Below, in pieces: positions 1 to 8,713 of a stretch of 64,000 nt of DNA. Position 1 is the first letter of the stretch; every line of letters begins with the position of its first letter. The position numbers and the translations under genes are program-made. This DNA comes from JBBIOU01 sp037443205 (GTDB taxonomy: Bacteria > Bacteroidota > Bacteroidia > Flavobacteriales_D > UBA2798): contig JBBIOU010000001.1 of assembly GCA_037443205.1 (NCBI GenBank), positions 124,001-188,000 on the forward strand. The letters run 5' to 3'. The notes below the pieces were generated by a model, which did no database searches, had not been told where the DNA came from, and saw only the letters and a program-made list of their open reading frames with translations.

Positions 1-1202
1 TTTAAATCATGTCCCATTTTTTCTTTTTTCGTTTTCAGATAACTTAGATTGTGTTGATTAGGTTCAATTTGGATTGGAACATTTTCTACAATCTCAATTC
101 CATAACTGATTAGACCGGTGCGTTTTTTAGGGTTATTGCTCAATAAGCGCATTTTTGTAATCCCTAAATCGCGTATAATTTGTGCACCTATGCCATAATC
201 TCTTTCATCCATTTTAAAGCCCAGTTCTAAATTAGCTTCTACCGTATCTCTACCTTGTTCTTGCAATTTGTATGCTCTTAGTTTATTTAACAAACCAATT
301 CCTCTGCCCTCCTGATTCATATACACAATTACTCCCTTTCCTTCCTTTTCTATCATTTGCATAGATTTATGAAGTTGAGGACCACAATCGCAGCGACACG
401 AACCAAATATATCGCCTGTAATACAACTGGAATGTACCCTCACTAAAACAGGCTCATCAGGATTCCATGTTCCTTTTATAAGTGCCAGATGTTCTTGCCC
501 GGTAGTAATCTGCCGATAGGCTATCAGATTAAAATGCCCTAGTGAAGTAGGTAAATCCACATCTATAATTCTTTCTATTAATGTTTCTTTAGCAATTCTG
601 TAGGCTATTAAATCTTGAATGCTGACAATTTTAAGATTAAATTTTTGTGCTATTTTAAGGAGTTCAGGTAATCTGGCCATTGTGCCATCTTCGTTCATAA
701 TTTCCACTATTACTCCGGCAGGTTCAAATCCTGCTAAACGCGCAAAATCTATGGCCGCTTCGGTGTGGCCGGCTCTGCGCAAAACACCTTCTTTTTTGGC
801 ACGCAGCGGAAACACATGTCCTGGTCTTCCTAAATCTTCGGGTTTTGTATCGGGGTTAATTAACGCCTGTATGGTTTTGGCTCTGTCGGCTGCCGAGATG
901 CCTGTAGTACATCCATGGCCAATCAAATCAACTGATACAGTAAATGGTGTTTCGTAAGCTGCGCTGTTTTTTTGTACCATCAATGTTAAATCCAGTTCAT
1001 CGCAACGATTTTCAATAAGAGGTGCACAAATCAATCCACGGCCATGTGTAGCCATAAAATTTATAACTTCGGGAGTGGCGTTGCGCGCTGCAGTTAAAAA
1101 ATCTCCTTCATTTTCGCGATCTTCGTCATCTACTACTATAATTACTTTACCCTGTTTTATATCTTCAATAGCTTCTTCTATCGAATTTAATTTTACTGTC
1201 AT
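1..1202 (-). CDS. ribBA: RibBA: 3,4-dihydroxy-2-butanone-4-phosphate synthase / GTP cyclohydrolase II (3' end off window)
   Basis: Bifunctional riboflavin biosynthesis enzyme. The N-terminal RibB half makes dihydroxybutanone phosphate from ribulose 5-phosphate, and the C-terminal RibA half opens GTP to the pyrimidine precursor. Reading from the ATG at 1202, the RibB acidic metal-binding stretch DDEDRENEGD lies near residues 25-34. The RibA zinc site (C-x6-GSCRCDCGPQL) is near residue 267 and is followed by a GRGIGL motif. About 400 codons are present, close to the full length of RibBA proteins, so only the last few residues lie beyond base 1. The reading frame is open throughout. A TAnnTTTG box lies 17 nt upstream of the start. 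The gene stands alone here, with a GT4 gene upstream on the same strand. Confidence 0.95.
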   Translation of the reverse strand, partial: MTVKLNSIEEAIEDIKQGKVIIVVDDEDRENEGDFLTAARNATPEVINFMATHGRGLICAPLIENRCDELDLTLMVQKNSAAYETPFTVSVDLIGHGCTTGISAADRAKTIQALINPDTKPEDLGRPGHVFPLRAKKEGVLRRAGHTEAAIDFARLAGFEPAGVIVEIMNEDGTMARLPELLKIAQKFNLKIVSIQDLIAYRIAKETLIERIIDVDLPTSLGHFNLIAYRQITTGQEHLALIKGTWNPDEPVLVRVHSSCITGDIFGSCRCDCGPQLHKSMQMIEKEGKGVIVYMNQEGRGIGLLNKLRAYKLQEQGRDTVEANLELGFKMDERDYGIGAQIIRDLGITKMRLLSNNPKKRTGLISYGIEIVENVPIQIEPNQHNLSYLKTKKEKMGHDL

Positions 1203-1219
1203 ACCTTATAAATTCTGCA

Positions 1220-1227
1220 CAAAGATA
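1220..1227 (-). promoter_or_regulatory. Predicted -7 promoter box of ribBA
   Basis: TATCTTTG on the minus strand, a perfect match to the Bacteroidota -7 element TAnnTTTG, ending 17 nt before the ribBA ATG. No convincing -33 TTG was seen at the expected distance. Confidence 0.5.
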
Positions 1228-1239
1228 GTGCTAAGAAAG

Positions 1240-2409
1240 CTATTTTGCATGAAATAGTTGAGATAATTTAGCGGTATGCTTACTCCAACTGTAATTGTTT
1301 TCTATGAATTTACGGGCATTGGCAGAAAGGTGTGCATATTTTTCGGGGTTTTGCATCAGTAGATTTAGGGCTTTAATTATCTGATCAGGCATATCAGCAA
1401 TAATTATTTCCTCACCCTCCTTTGCCTGCACCGCATTATTGGCTAACGAGGTAGTTATGCAAGGTATGCCCATTGCCATAGCCTCCAGCAATTTATTTTG
1501 CATACCCGTGCCAATCTGCAACGGAGCTAAGAACAATTTACTTTGAGCATATATTTCTCTTTGATCGTTTACCCATCCCACTACTTCTATATTGGGATAT
1601 TTGTTTAATGCCCGTACTTTTTTATGAGGATTGGCACCGGCAATACATATTTTATAATGATATCCCTTTTTGATTAATTCCGGGTTTATTTGTTCAGCTA
1701 TATAAATTGCACAATCAATATTAGGCGGGTAATTCATATTACCCAAAAATAAAATATCGTATTTTTTTTCGCGGTTTACCGGACTAAAATAAGTAAAGTC
1801 TATGCCATTAGGCACTACTGATATTTTATTTTTTTCAGGATGTCTGATGTAGTTTTTGTCTTGTTCTGAAATTATGGTAAGATGATTAAAATAATCAAAA
1901 ATTACTGTTTCATAATTTCTTAATCGTTTATATTCTGATTTAAAAATCATTTTTAAATACCAGGGCGTTTTTTCTATTCTTCTTTCTATGCCTTTTGATA
2001 AAGCATCCATATAATCCAGTGTTTTAGGTATATGATACAAATGCTTTACATATTCGGTAGTTCTAATCATTTGGCTGTAAATATGTTCGGGTTTAACTTT
2101 TTCTACATATCTGATAAATGCCTTATAAGCTTTACGCTGATAAAAATAATTTACCTGGAATGGCTTATGTGTAAATAATGCGAAAAAGAGTTTTACTGCA
2201 ATTACTATTTGATTGAGTTTAGCAATTTTTATCTCTTTGCAAAAAGGTTTGATAGAATTAATCTGTTCATCCGTAATAGTTTTATCCGTTAAACAAAACA
2301 GGTATATTTCGTAATTTTTAGAAAGCTCTTTTATTTGGTGATACGCCCTGAGTTTGTCTCCTTTTTCTAGCGGATAAGGAAAGCGCGATAGTATAATTAA
2401 CAACTTCAT
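1240..2409 (-). CDS. Family 4 glycosyltransferase
   Basis: A 389-residue GT-B fold glycosyltransferase, probably adding a sugar to a surface glycan on the cytoplasmic face. The N-terminal Rossmann domain starts MKLLIILSRFPYPLEKGDKLR, resembling the Stp1-like sugar transferases. The C-terminal half has the GT4 donor site: GNMNYPPN near 227, then GTGMQNKLLEAMAMGIPCITT near 320-340, with the E-x7-E type nucleotide-sugar region. Its ATG overlaps the stop of the upstream glycosyltransferase by one base (TAATG), so the two are translationally coupled and probably act in one pathway. Donor and acceptor cannot be told from the sequence. Confidence 0.85.
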   Translation of the reverse strand: MKLLIILSRFPYPLEKGDKLRAYHQIKELSKNYEIYLFCLTDKTITDEQINSIKPFCKEIKIAKLNQIVIAVKLFFALFTHKPFQVNYFYQRKAYKAFIRYVEKVKPEHIYSQMIRTTEYVKHLYHIPKTLDYMDALSKGIERRIEKTPWYLKMIFKSEYKRLRNYETVIFDYFNHLTIISEQDKNYIRHPEKNKISVVPNGIDFTYFSPVNREKKYDILFLGNMNYPPNIDCAIYIAEQINPELIKKGYHYKICIAGANPHKKVRALNKYPNIEVVGWVNDQREIYAQSKLFLAPLQIGTGMQNKLLEAMAMGIPCITTSLANNAVQAKEGEEIIIADMPDQIIKALNLLMQNPEKYAHLSANARKFIENNYSWSKHTAKLSQLFHAK

Positions 2410-3608
2410 TAACTCAATAGAAGATTATAAAAATTCATCAAATCGCGGGTAATTAATTTATTGTCGTAATGTGCTTCGGCCAGTTTTCTGGCTTCATTGC
2501 CTATATGTTTATACAAGATATTATTTTCAGTAAGTTTTTTGATGGTTTCAAAAAAATCTGTGGGATTATTAGCGATAAACAAATGCTCACCGTTTCTGTA
2601 GTCTATACCTTCTGCACCTGTTTTGGTAGATATAACGGTTTTACCCATCGCCATTGCTTCAATTATTTTTACCCGTATGCCACCGGCCGACAAAAGAGGT
2701 ACAATCATGATAGCCTTGTCTTTCATATAATCAATGGCATTAGGTACGGTACCGGTTACCACAACATTTTTAGGAGGTCTTTTTAGCAGTTCTTTAGGCA
2801 TTTTTCTGCCGGCTAAATATAATTTTAACGAAGGAAAATTTTTATGTATAACTGGCCAACAACTTTTCAGAAACCAATCTATGGCTTCTATATTTGGTTG
2901 CCAATCCATGGCACCGATATGAAATAACGAGGGGTATTTTACGGCTGAATTATCTGCTTTATAATTATCTAAATCTATTCCAAAAGGTATGTTTACAATG
3001 GGTTTGGTGCATTTAAAGGAAAGATATTTTTTTAGGTCTTCATTGCTTATTGCCGCAATACCGTCAACCTGATTAATAACATTTAATTCATACTTTTTAA
3101 GCTGCCTCGACAAAAGTTTCAGATAGGCTTTTTTTGCTTTATTTTTTGAGGCATGAGCAAGCCTTTCCCAAATGATATACTCTAAATTATGCGAGCGCAA
3201 AATAATTTTTCCCTTAGAATACCTTCTGATAGTTGCAATATAGGGCGTCATAAATAAACTTTCCAAATGAATGATATCAAACTTTTCTTTCCTTAATACT
3301 TCTATTAGTTTAATATCAAAATCAGGAGAAAAAAAACGGCTGATATTATATGAGTCTGAAGTTATCAAGGCAGAAAATGCATCTACAATATTTATATTCG
3401 TATCAACATATACACTTTCAATCCGAGTATTTTCTATATATTCAAGAGGAAGCTGATCCCATTGCATAGGATGTTTTGTTGTTTCGATGGTAAGAACCTT
3501 TACATCCGCTCCATAATCTATCAAACCTTTGGTAATATTATTCATAGCTATACATCCGCCATCAATTGCAGGCAAAGGAGGCTTATGGCATAGCTGTAAA
3601 ATCTTCAT
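2409..3608 (-). CDS. Family 4 glycosyltransferase
   Basis: A 399-residue GT4 glycosyltransferase. The N-terminal glycine-rich loop is seen in PPLPAIDGGCIAMNNITKGL, typical of GT4 acceptor domains. The C-terminal donor domain has GAMDWQPNIEAIDWFL near 232-247 and GGIRVKIIEAMAMGKTVISTKTGAEGI near 309-335. It is the first gene of a two-gene minus-strand operon with the GT4 gene that follows with a one-base overlap. It is divergent from prfB, and the two share a 55-bp intergenic region with opposed promoters. The sugar specificity is unknown. Confidence 0.85.
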   Translation of the reverse strand: MKILQLCHKPPLPAIDGGCIAMNNITKGLIDYGADVKVLTIETTKHPMQWDQLPLEYIENTRIESVYVDTNINIVDAFSALITSDSYNISRFFSPDFDIKLIEVLRKEKFDIIHLESLFMTPYIATIRRYSKGKIILRSHNLEYIIWERLAHASKNKAKKAYLKLLSRQLKKYELNVINQVDGIAAISNEDLKKYLSFKCTKPIVNIPFGIDLDNYKADNSAVKYPSLFHIGAMDWQPNIEAIDWFLKSCWPVIHKNFPSLKLYLAGRKMPKELLKRPPKNVVVTGTVPNAIDYMKDKAIMIVPLLSAGGIRVKIIEAMAMGKTVISTKTGAEGIDYRNGEHLFIANNPTDFFETIKKLTENNILYKHIGNEARKLAEAHYDNKLITRDLMNFYNLLLS

Positions 3609-3612
3609 TGCA

Positions 3613-3620
3613 CAAATTTA
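3613..3620 (-). promoter_or_regulatory. Predicted -7 box of the GT4 operon
   Basis: TAAATTTG on the minus strand, ending 4 nt before the ATG at 3608. With the usual distance from this box to the transcription start, the mRNA would begin at or next to the start codon. Confidence 0.5.
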
Positions 3621-3627
3621 CATTTAA

Positions 3628-3659
3628 TTTGATTGATAACATAAACTATTATAAATTTG
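3628..3659 (+). promoter_or_regulatory. Predicted prfB promoter (-33 TTTG, -7 TAAATTTG)
   Basis: TTTG at 3628-3631 and TAAATTTG at 3652-3659, separated by 20 bp, match the Bacteroidota sigma consensus in both elements and in spacing. The box ends 4 nt before the prfB ATG, so the message is predicted to be leaderless or nearly so. Confidence 0.65.
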
Positions 3660-3663
3660 CGGC

Positions 3664-4753
3664 ATGATAACAACCGAACAAATTCAATTACTTGAAAAAC
3701 GCATTGATGCGTTAAGGGGGTATCTTTGACATTGAAAATAAAGAAATAGAAATCAAAGAAGAAGAGTTAAAAACCCAAGACCCTGCATTTTGGAATAACC
3801 CCGAAAAAGCTGAAGAAACACTTAAAAAAATACGCGAAAAAAAATTTTGGACTGAAGGTTACGCGTTCTGCAAAAAAAATTTTGAAGATTTAAACGTATT
3901 ACTTGATTTTGTAAAAGAAGGAGCTGCTACCGAGCAAGAAGTTTTTGACTTGTATCATAGCATAAACCAGAAACTCGAAGACTTAGAGTTTAAAAATATG
4001 CTCAACAAACCCGAAGACAAAAACAGTTGTGTATTGCAAATTACAGCCGGAGCGGGAGGTACCGAAAGTTGCGACTGGGCATCTATGCTATTAAGAATGT
4101 ATCAAATGTGGGCACAAAAAAACGGCTATAAAATTACGGAACTCGACTTGCAAGAAGGTGATGTAGCCGGCATAAAACAAGTTACCATTCAAATAGATGG
4201 TGATTATGCATTTGGAAATTTAAAAGGAGAAAACGGGGTGCATCGTTTAGTCAGAATTTCACCTTTTGATGCAAACGCCAAACGACACACATCATTTGCA
4301 TCAGTATATGTTTACCCACTTATTGACGACTCTATTGATATTAAAATAAATCCTTCTGACATTGAGTGGGATACTTTTCGCTCAGGTGGTGCCGGAGGGC
4401 AGAATGTAAATAAAGTTGAAACAGCTGTCAGACTGCATCATAAACCAAGTGGTATTATTATTAAAAATCAGGAATCACGTTCGCAACACGACAATCGCGA
4501 AAAAGCATTACAATTATTAAAATCGCAACTCTACGAAATTGAAATGCGCAAAAGAATGGAGTCGCAACAACAAATTGAAGCGGGTAAGAAAAAAATTGAA
4601 TGGGGTTCGCAAATAAGAAGTTATGTTTTGCACCCATATAAATTAGTTAAAGATACTCGAACTGATTTTGAATCAACCGATGCCGAAGGAGTTTTAGACG
4701 GTAAAATTGATGGTTTTTTGAAAGCCTATTTAATGGAATTCGGAGGCAATTGA
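3664..4753 (+). CDS. prfB: Peptide chain release factor 2 (programmed +1 frameshift)
   Basis: RF2 recognises UGA and UAA stops and triggers peptide release. The gene is read in two frames: 21 codons from the ATG at 3664, then an in-frame UGA at 3727-3729, then the main frame from GAC at 3728. The frameshift site is canonical: an internal Shine-Dalgarno-like AGGGGG at 3715-3720, a 3-nt spacer, and CTT TGA C. Slipping one base forward gives a 362-residue protein of normal RF2 length. The main frame carries the RF2 anticodon-mimic SPF (about 199-201) and the catalytic GGQ (about 244-246) in RSGGAGGQNVNK. The site implies autoregulation: low RF2 stalls at UGA and favours the shift. An ORF call that ignores the shift starts wrongly at 3950. 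Confidence 0.96.
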
Positions 4754-5668
4754 TTGAAATTTGAAATCACTATATTAGGCTGTGGGTCATCTACTCCTTC
4801 TTTAAAAAGGAATCCGGCTTCGCAACTGGTAAATATTTGCGAAAATTATTTTTTAATAGATTGTGGCGAAGGTACACAACTGCAAATGAGAAAATTCCGA
4901 ATTAAATTTCAACGCATCAACCACATTTTTATTTCTCACCTGCATGGCGACCATTATCTGGGTATTATCGGGCTTATTCAAAGCATGCATTTATTAGGAC
5001 GAAAAAGCGATTTACACATCTATGCACATGCCGATCTGGAAGAATTAATTCAACACCACCTCAATGTGTCGCAATCTAAGTTAAATTATACCATAATTTT
5101 TCATTATTTGAATTACGAAAAAAAGGAACTGATTTACGATAGCAAAAACATAGAAATATTTTCTTTTCCGCTTAAACACAGAATACCAACCTGCGGGTTT
5201 TTATTTAAAGAGAAAATGAAACCTTATAAAATAAACGCTCAGAAAATTAAAGAGGATGCTGTTCCGTATATAGCCATACAACACATGAAAACCGGTAAAA
5301 ATTATACTGACAATCAAGGAAAAATATTCCATTATAAAAACTACACCGCACCTCCTGCCGCATCTCATTCTTATGCATATTGCTCTGATACACTATACCA
5401 CCCGCAAATAGTCGAATACATAAATGAGGTAGATTGTATTTATCACGAAAGTACCTTTTTAGAAAAAGATGCCGAAAGAGCTAAAGAAACATTTCATACT
5501 ACGGCCGGTCAAGCTGCCGAAATAGCAAAAATTTGCGGAGCAAAAAAACTTATATTAGGGCACTTTTCGGTTAGATATAAAAATACCGAAGCATTTTTAA
5601 CTGAAGCAAAATCTGTTTTTGAAAATACACAACTTGCCGAAGACGGTCTAGTTTTTAAGATTTATTAA
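4754..5668 (+). CDS. rnz: Ribonuclease Z
   Basis: A 304-residue metallo-beta-lactamase-fold endonuclease of the RNase Z type, which trims tRNA 3' ends. The N-terminus MKFEITILGCGSSTPSLKRNPASQ is typical of the family. The zinc-binding HLHGDH is near residue 63-68, and GHFSVRYK near 269 supplies the late histidine. Further ligands are in FPLKHRIPTCGFLF and CSDTLYHP. The start codon is TTG, placed directly after the prfB stop (TGATTG). It is chosen because the conserved N-terminus begins there and no ATG is available. Its last 14 bases overlap convergently with the CHAD-like gene. Confidence 0.92.
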   Translation: MKFEITILGCGSSTPSLKRNPASQLVNICENYFLIDCGEGTQLQMRKFRIKFQRINHIFISHLHGDHYLGIIGLIQSMHLLGRKSDLHIYAHADLEELIQHHLNVSQSKLNYTIIFHYLNYEKKELIYDSKNIEIFSFPLKHRIPTCGFLFKEKMKPYKINAQKIKEDAVPYIAIQHMKTGKNYTDNQGKIFHYKNYTAPPAASHSYAYCSDTLYHPQIVEYINEVDCIYHESTFLEKDAERAKETFHTTAGQAAEIAKICGAKKLILGHFSVRYKNTEAFLTEAKSVFENTQLAEDGLVFKIY

Positions 5669-6425
5669 GCAGGCTACCTGATATTTTAATTATATCATTC
5701 CATGCCTGCTCTGTTTTATTTTCAATTAATATCAACAATTCTTTTTTTGTACGATTGTCAACACGATAAAAGCCACTTTTTAATTTTCGTTGCAACAATG
5801 ATAAATCATGCCATATACCTATTTTTTCCTGCAACTTGTTTAACACAACATGATTGTATTTTTGAGGTATAATTTTTAATGATTCATCAGAAAAAAATTT
5901 TATATTATAGTAATATTCTTTGATATTTTTTCTCAATTCATGCACAACTCTTTTATTTACCTTATGCAACCCGGCTGATAGTTTATGATATTTTTTTTTG
6001 TAATACTTATTTAAAACACTTTTTTTTATTTCATAAAAACGCTTGTTTAATTTCTTAAACTCCGAAAAAATTTGGGGTTTATGTTTATTGATATAATTAT
6101 ATAATCCAGGCTGCTGTTGTTTCATTTTTTGTTTAATGGCATTTTGTAATTGCTTGCTCTGTAGTTCTTTTGCTAATTTATAATACGCCTGGTGTTCACG
6201 TAAAATTTTAGCTTTTTTAAAAAGTAATTTCAATCGGCTTATATATAAACTATACTCTTTTTTGCCGATAACTGGTTTATATAATTTTAATAAGGCTTTA
6301 TGTTTTTTAATACAAATTCTAAATGAGTGTATATGCTCATCGTTGCAAGAAAAAATCCTTAATGTATTTAAAAACTTATGATTTTGTTTCAACGCATATT
6401 TTACTACTTCTTGGGTAAGCACCAT
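5655..6425 (-). CDS. CHAD-domain-like helical protein
   Basis: A 256-residue, very Lys-rich and mostly helical protein. Two repeats fit the CHAD (conserved histidine alpha-helical) pattern: HSFRICIKKHKALLKLYKP near 29-47 and VHELRKNIKEYYYNIKFF near 161-178, the second close to the classic VHxLRKxxRR helix. CHAD domains bind polyphosphate in the cases studied, but no polyphosphate gene lies nearby, so that role is inference. The family assignment is by pattern only. The gene converges on and overlaps rnz by 14 bp. The ATG at 6425 is preceded by a TATATTTG box 7 nt upstream. Confidence 0.6.
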   Translation of the reverse strand: MVLTQEVVKYALKQNHKFLNTLRIFSCNDEHIHSFRICIKKHKALLKLYKPVIGKKEYSLYISRLKLLFKKAKILREHQAYYKLAKELQSKQLQNAIKQKMKQQQPGLYNYINKHKPQIFSEFKKLNKRFYEIKKSVLNKYYKKKYHKLSAGLHKVNKRVVHELRKNIKEYYYNIKFFSDESLKIIPQKYNHVVLNKLQEKIGIWHDLSLLQRKLKSGFYRVDNRTKKELLILIENKTEQAWNDIIKISGSLLNKS

Positions 6426-6432
6426 AATAACA

Positions 6433-6440
6433 CAAATATA
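6433..6440 (-). promoter_or_regulatory. Predicted -7 box of the CHAD-like gene
   Basis: TATATTTG on the minus strand, 7 nt before the ATG at 6425, matching TAnnTTTG. Confidence 0.4.
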
Positions 6441-6497
6441 TTTGTATTATCAGCAATAGAATAATAAAAAAGATAATATTAATTTAATATTAACTGA

Positions 6498-6770
6498 TTA
6501 TTCTTCGACAATTATAAAAATATCTTCGTTTTTCTTTTTAAAAAAATACTGTTCCCTGGCGAATTTTTCCAGTTCGGTGTTATTATATAATTGTTTCAAA
6601 GCATTTTTTGTTTCAGTAATTTGTAATTGCAAATTTTTTTCTTTGTAACGTGTTTCTTTTAATTCGTTATACAATTTAAACTGTCTGATTAAATTATTGC
6701 CGTCAAAAAATGCAATCCAAATTAAAAAAACCAATAAGGTTAGCAGATATTTATTTTTAAATTTATTCAC
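6498..6770 (-). CDS. Septum formation initiator family protein (DivIC/FtsB-like)
   Basis: A 90-residue bitopic membrane protein: a short cytoplasmic N-terminus, one membrane segment (about 8-23, YLLTLLVFLIWIAFF), then a coiled coil (about 32-66) and a short periplasmic tail with AREQYFFKKKNEDIFII, which resembles the conserved AREkyg.. motif of DivIC/FtsB. Such proteins join FtsL and FtsQ in the divisome. The start is a GTG at 6770. It sits 4 nt after a perfect TAAATTTG box, which fits a leaderless start and argues against a longer protein. Confidence 0.85.
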   Translation of the reverse strand: MNKFKNKYLLTLLVFLIWIAFFDGNNLIRQFKLYNELKETRYKEKNLQLQITETKNALKQLYNNTELEKFAREQYFFKKKNEDIFIIVEE

Positions 6771-6774
6771 CCTG

Positions 6775-6782
6775 CAAATTTA
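6775..6782 (-). promoter_or_regulatory. Predicted -7 box of the DivIC/FtsB-like gene
   Basis: TAAATTTG on the minus strand, ending 4 nt before the GTG start at 6770. Confidence 0.5.
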
Positions 6783-6950
6783 GAAGCAAAAACAGAATTA
6801 TTTATTAACAATTTTAAGGTCAATTAACAAAAATCTGTTTATAAGTGAACATTATAAAGGCGTAGTATTACTTATCTTTACCGAATAATAGAATGAGTGT
6901 AGATAAACAATTAAATACTTGAAAAACAATTTAATAATAAGCATTAAAGC

Positions 6951-7757
6951 ATGGGAAAAATAATATCTGTAGTAAATCAAAAAGGTGGGGTAGGAAAAAC
7001 AACCAGCGCCATAAATTTAAGCGCGTGTTTAGGTGCATTAGAATTTAAAACTCTGCTGATAGATGCCGATCCGCAGGCAAACGCCACTTCGGGTGTAGGG
7101 TTCGATATAAAAAATATTAAAACCAGTTTATACGAATGTTTGATTAAAGATATAGACCCCAACAACATTATATTAACTACCGAAAGTCCGAATTTAGATT
7201 TGTTGCCGGCACATATAGATTTAGTGGGCGCAGAATTAGACCTGGTAAACCTGCCCAACCGGGAGTTAATAATGCGCAAGGTGGTGCAAAAAGTTAAAGA
7301 CAAATACCAATTTATAATTATTGATTGTTCGCCTTCGTTAGGCCTTGTAACCCTAAATTCTCTTACAGCATCAGATTCGGTAATCATACCCGTACAATGC
7401 GAATACTTTGCTCTTGAAGGTTTAGGCAAATTATTAAATACCATTAAAATCGTTCAATCGCGATTAAACCCCGAATTAGCCATCGAAGGTATATTATTAA
7501 CCATGTACGACACACGCCTGCGCCTGGCCAATCAGGTAGTAGAAGAAGTAAAAACACATTTTCAACAACTGGTATTTGACACGGTAATTCACCGAAACAC
7601 AACCCTGGGCGAAGCTCCCAGCCATGGACAAACCATCATCATACACGATGCAACCAGCAAAGGAGCTATCAATTATTTAAATCTTGCCCGCGAGATTTTA
7701 CAAAAAAATAACATGACACAAATAAGCGACTCAGACAAATATCTGCAAGAACATTGA
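6951..7757 (+). CDS. parA: Chromosome partitioning ATPase ParA (Soj)
   Basis: A 268-residue deviant-Walker ParA ATPase that works with ParB and parS in origin segregation. The deviant Walker A KGGVGKTT is at residues 10-17, the Walker A' region DADPQANATSG near 39-49 and the Walker B IIIDCSPSLG near 121-130. The short N-terminus without a DNA-binding domain marks the chromosomal Soj type. It is followed 35 bp later by parB, the standard pairing. The upstream 180 bp is AT-rich, with a near-match -7 box (TATCTTTA at about 6871). Confidence 0.95.
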   Translation: MGKIISVVNQKGGVGKTTSAINLSACLGALEFKTLLIDADPQANATSGVGFDIKNIKTSLYECLIKDIDPNNIILTTESPNLDLLPAHIDLVGAELDLVNLPNRELIMRKVVQKVKDKYQFIIIDCSPSLGLVTLNSLTASDSVIIPVQCEYFALEGLGKLLNTIKIVQSRLNPELAIEGILLTMYDTRLRLANQVVEEVKTHFQQLVFDTVIHRNTTLGEAPSHGQTIIIHDATSKGAINYLNLAREILQKNNMTQISDSDKYLQEH

Positions 7758-7792
7758 ATTGTAAATAATAAAAAATAAAACCATCAAGCACT

Positions 7793-8713
7793 ATGAGTAC
7801 TACCAAAAAAAAGCCTGCACTGGGAAGAGGATTAAGCGCACTGTTGGCAAGTTCTGAAACCGATATTACCACTAAATACGAAAGCAAACAATATTCCGAA
7901 GCAGTTGGTTCTATCTGCATGATACCCGTAGCAAAAATAGAAGCCAATCCCTTTCAGCCAAGGCAAAATTTTGAAAAAGAAGCCCTGGTTGATTTAACCA
8001 AATCCATCCGGGAACATGGCATTGTGCAACCACTAACCGTAAGAAAACTAGGCAACGATAAATACCAGTTAATTTCGGGCGAAAGAAGATTCAGAGCCGC
8101 ACAAATAGCAGGTCTAACCGAAGTGCCGGTATATATCCGCATAGCCAACGACCAGGAAATGCTTGAACTTGCTTTGATTGAAAACATTCAAAGACAAGAT
8201 TTGGATGCTGTTGAAATAGCTATTGGTTACCAAAGGCTTATTGAAGAATGTAATCTTACACAAGAACAACTTAGCGAACGAGTAGGTAAAGATCGTTCAA
8301 CAGTTACCAACTATCTGCGTTTATTAAAATTGCCCCCCGAAATACAAATGGGCATACGCGATAAAAAACTTAGTATGGGGCATGCGCGCGCACTAATTAC
8401 TATACCCGACCCTAATATGCAAGTAGAAATATATAACGAAGTTATAGACAACGATTTAAGTGTAAGAAAAACCGAATCGCTGGTGCGCGAAACATTGCAA
8501 GGCAAAACCCGCGACCATAGGCCCAAAACAAAAAACCATGAAAAAAATACGGATGCGTTACCTTTTAACCAACAAAAAATTAAAGAAGACTTATGCAATA
8601 AATTAAATACCGCTGTCGAAATAAGAACTGACCGTAATGGCAAAGGTAAAATTGTGATAGCATTTAAATCTGACAGCGACTTAGAACGCATTATAGAACT
8701 TTTAGATGTATAA
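7793..8713 (+). CDS. parB: Chromosome partitioning protein ParB
   Basis: A 306-residue ParB/Spo0J CTP-dependent DNA clamp that loads at parS. In order: a basic N-terminus starting KKPALGRGLSALL, the ParB/Srx nuclease-like CTPase domain (about 45-135) with NPFQPR and GERRFRAAQIAG, the helix-turn-helix (about 160-190, LTQEQLSERVGKDRSTVTNYLRLLKLP), and a C-terminal dimerisation part. It forms an operon with parA upstream, and its end overlaps the DUF5683 gene by 8 bp. I did not identify a parS site in the window. Confidence 0.95.
   Translation: MSTTKKKPALGRGLSALLASSETDITTKYESKQYSEAVGSICMIPVAKIEANPFQPRQNFEKEALVDLTKSIREHGIVQPLTVRKLGNDKYQLISGERRFRAAQIAGLTEVPVYIRIANDQEMLELALIENIQRQDLDAVEIAIGYQRLIEECNLTQEQLSERVGKDRSTVTNYLRLLKLPPEIQMGIRDKKLSMGHARALITIPDPNMQVEIYNEVIDNDLSVRKTESLVRETLQGKTRDHRPKTKNHEKNTDALPFNQQKIKEDLCNKLNTAVEIRTDRNGKGKIVIAFKSDSDLERIIELLDV

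Noticed and set aside
6977..7444. 155-codon frame opposite parA and similar long frames opposite purH, mreB and mfd
   Set aside because: All are antisense shadows of strongly conserved genes, with no start context and no recognisable protein.
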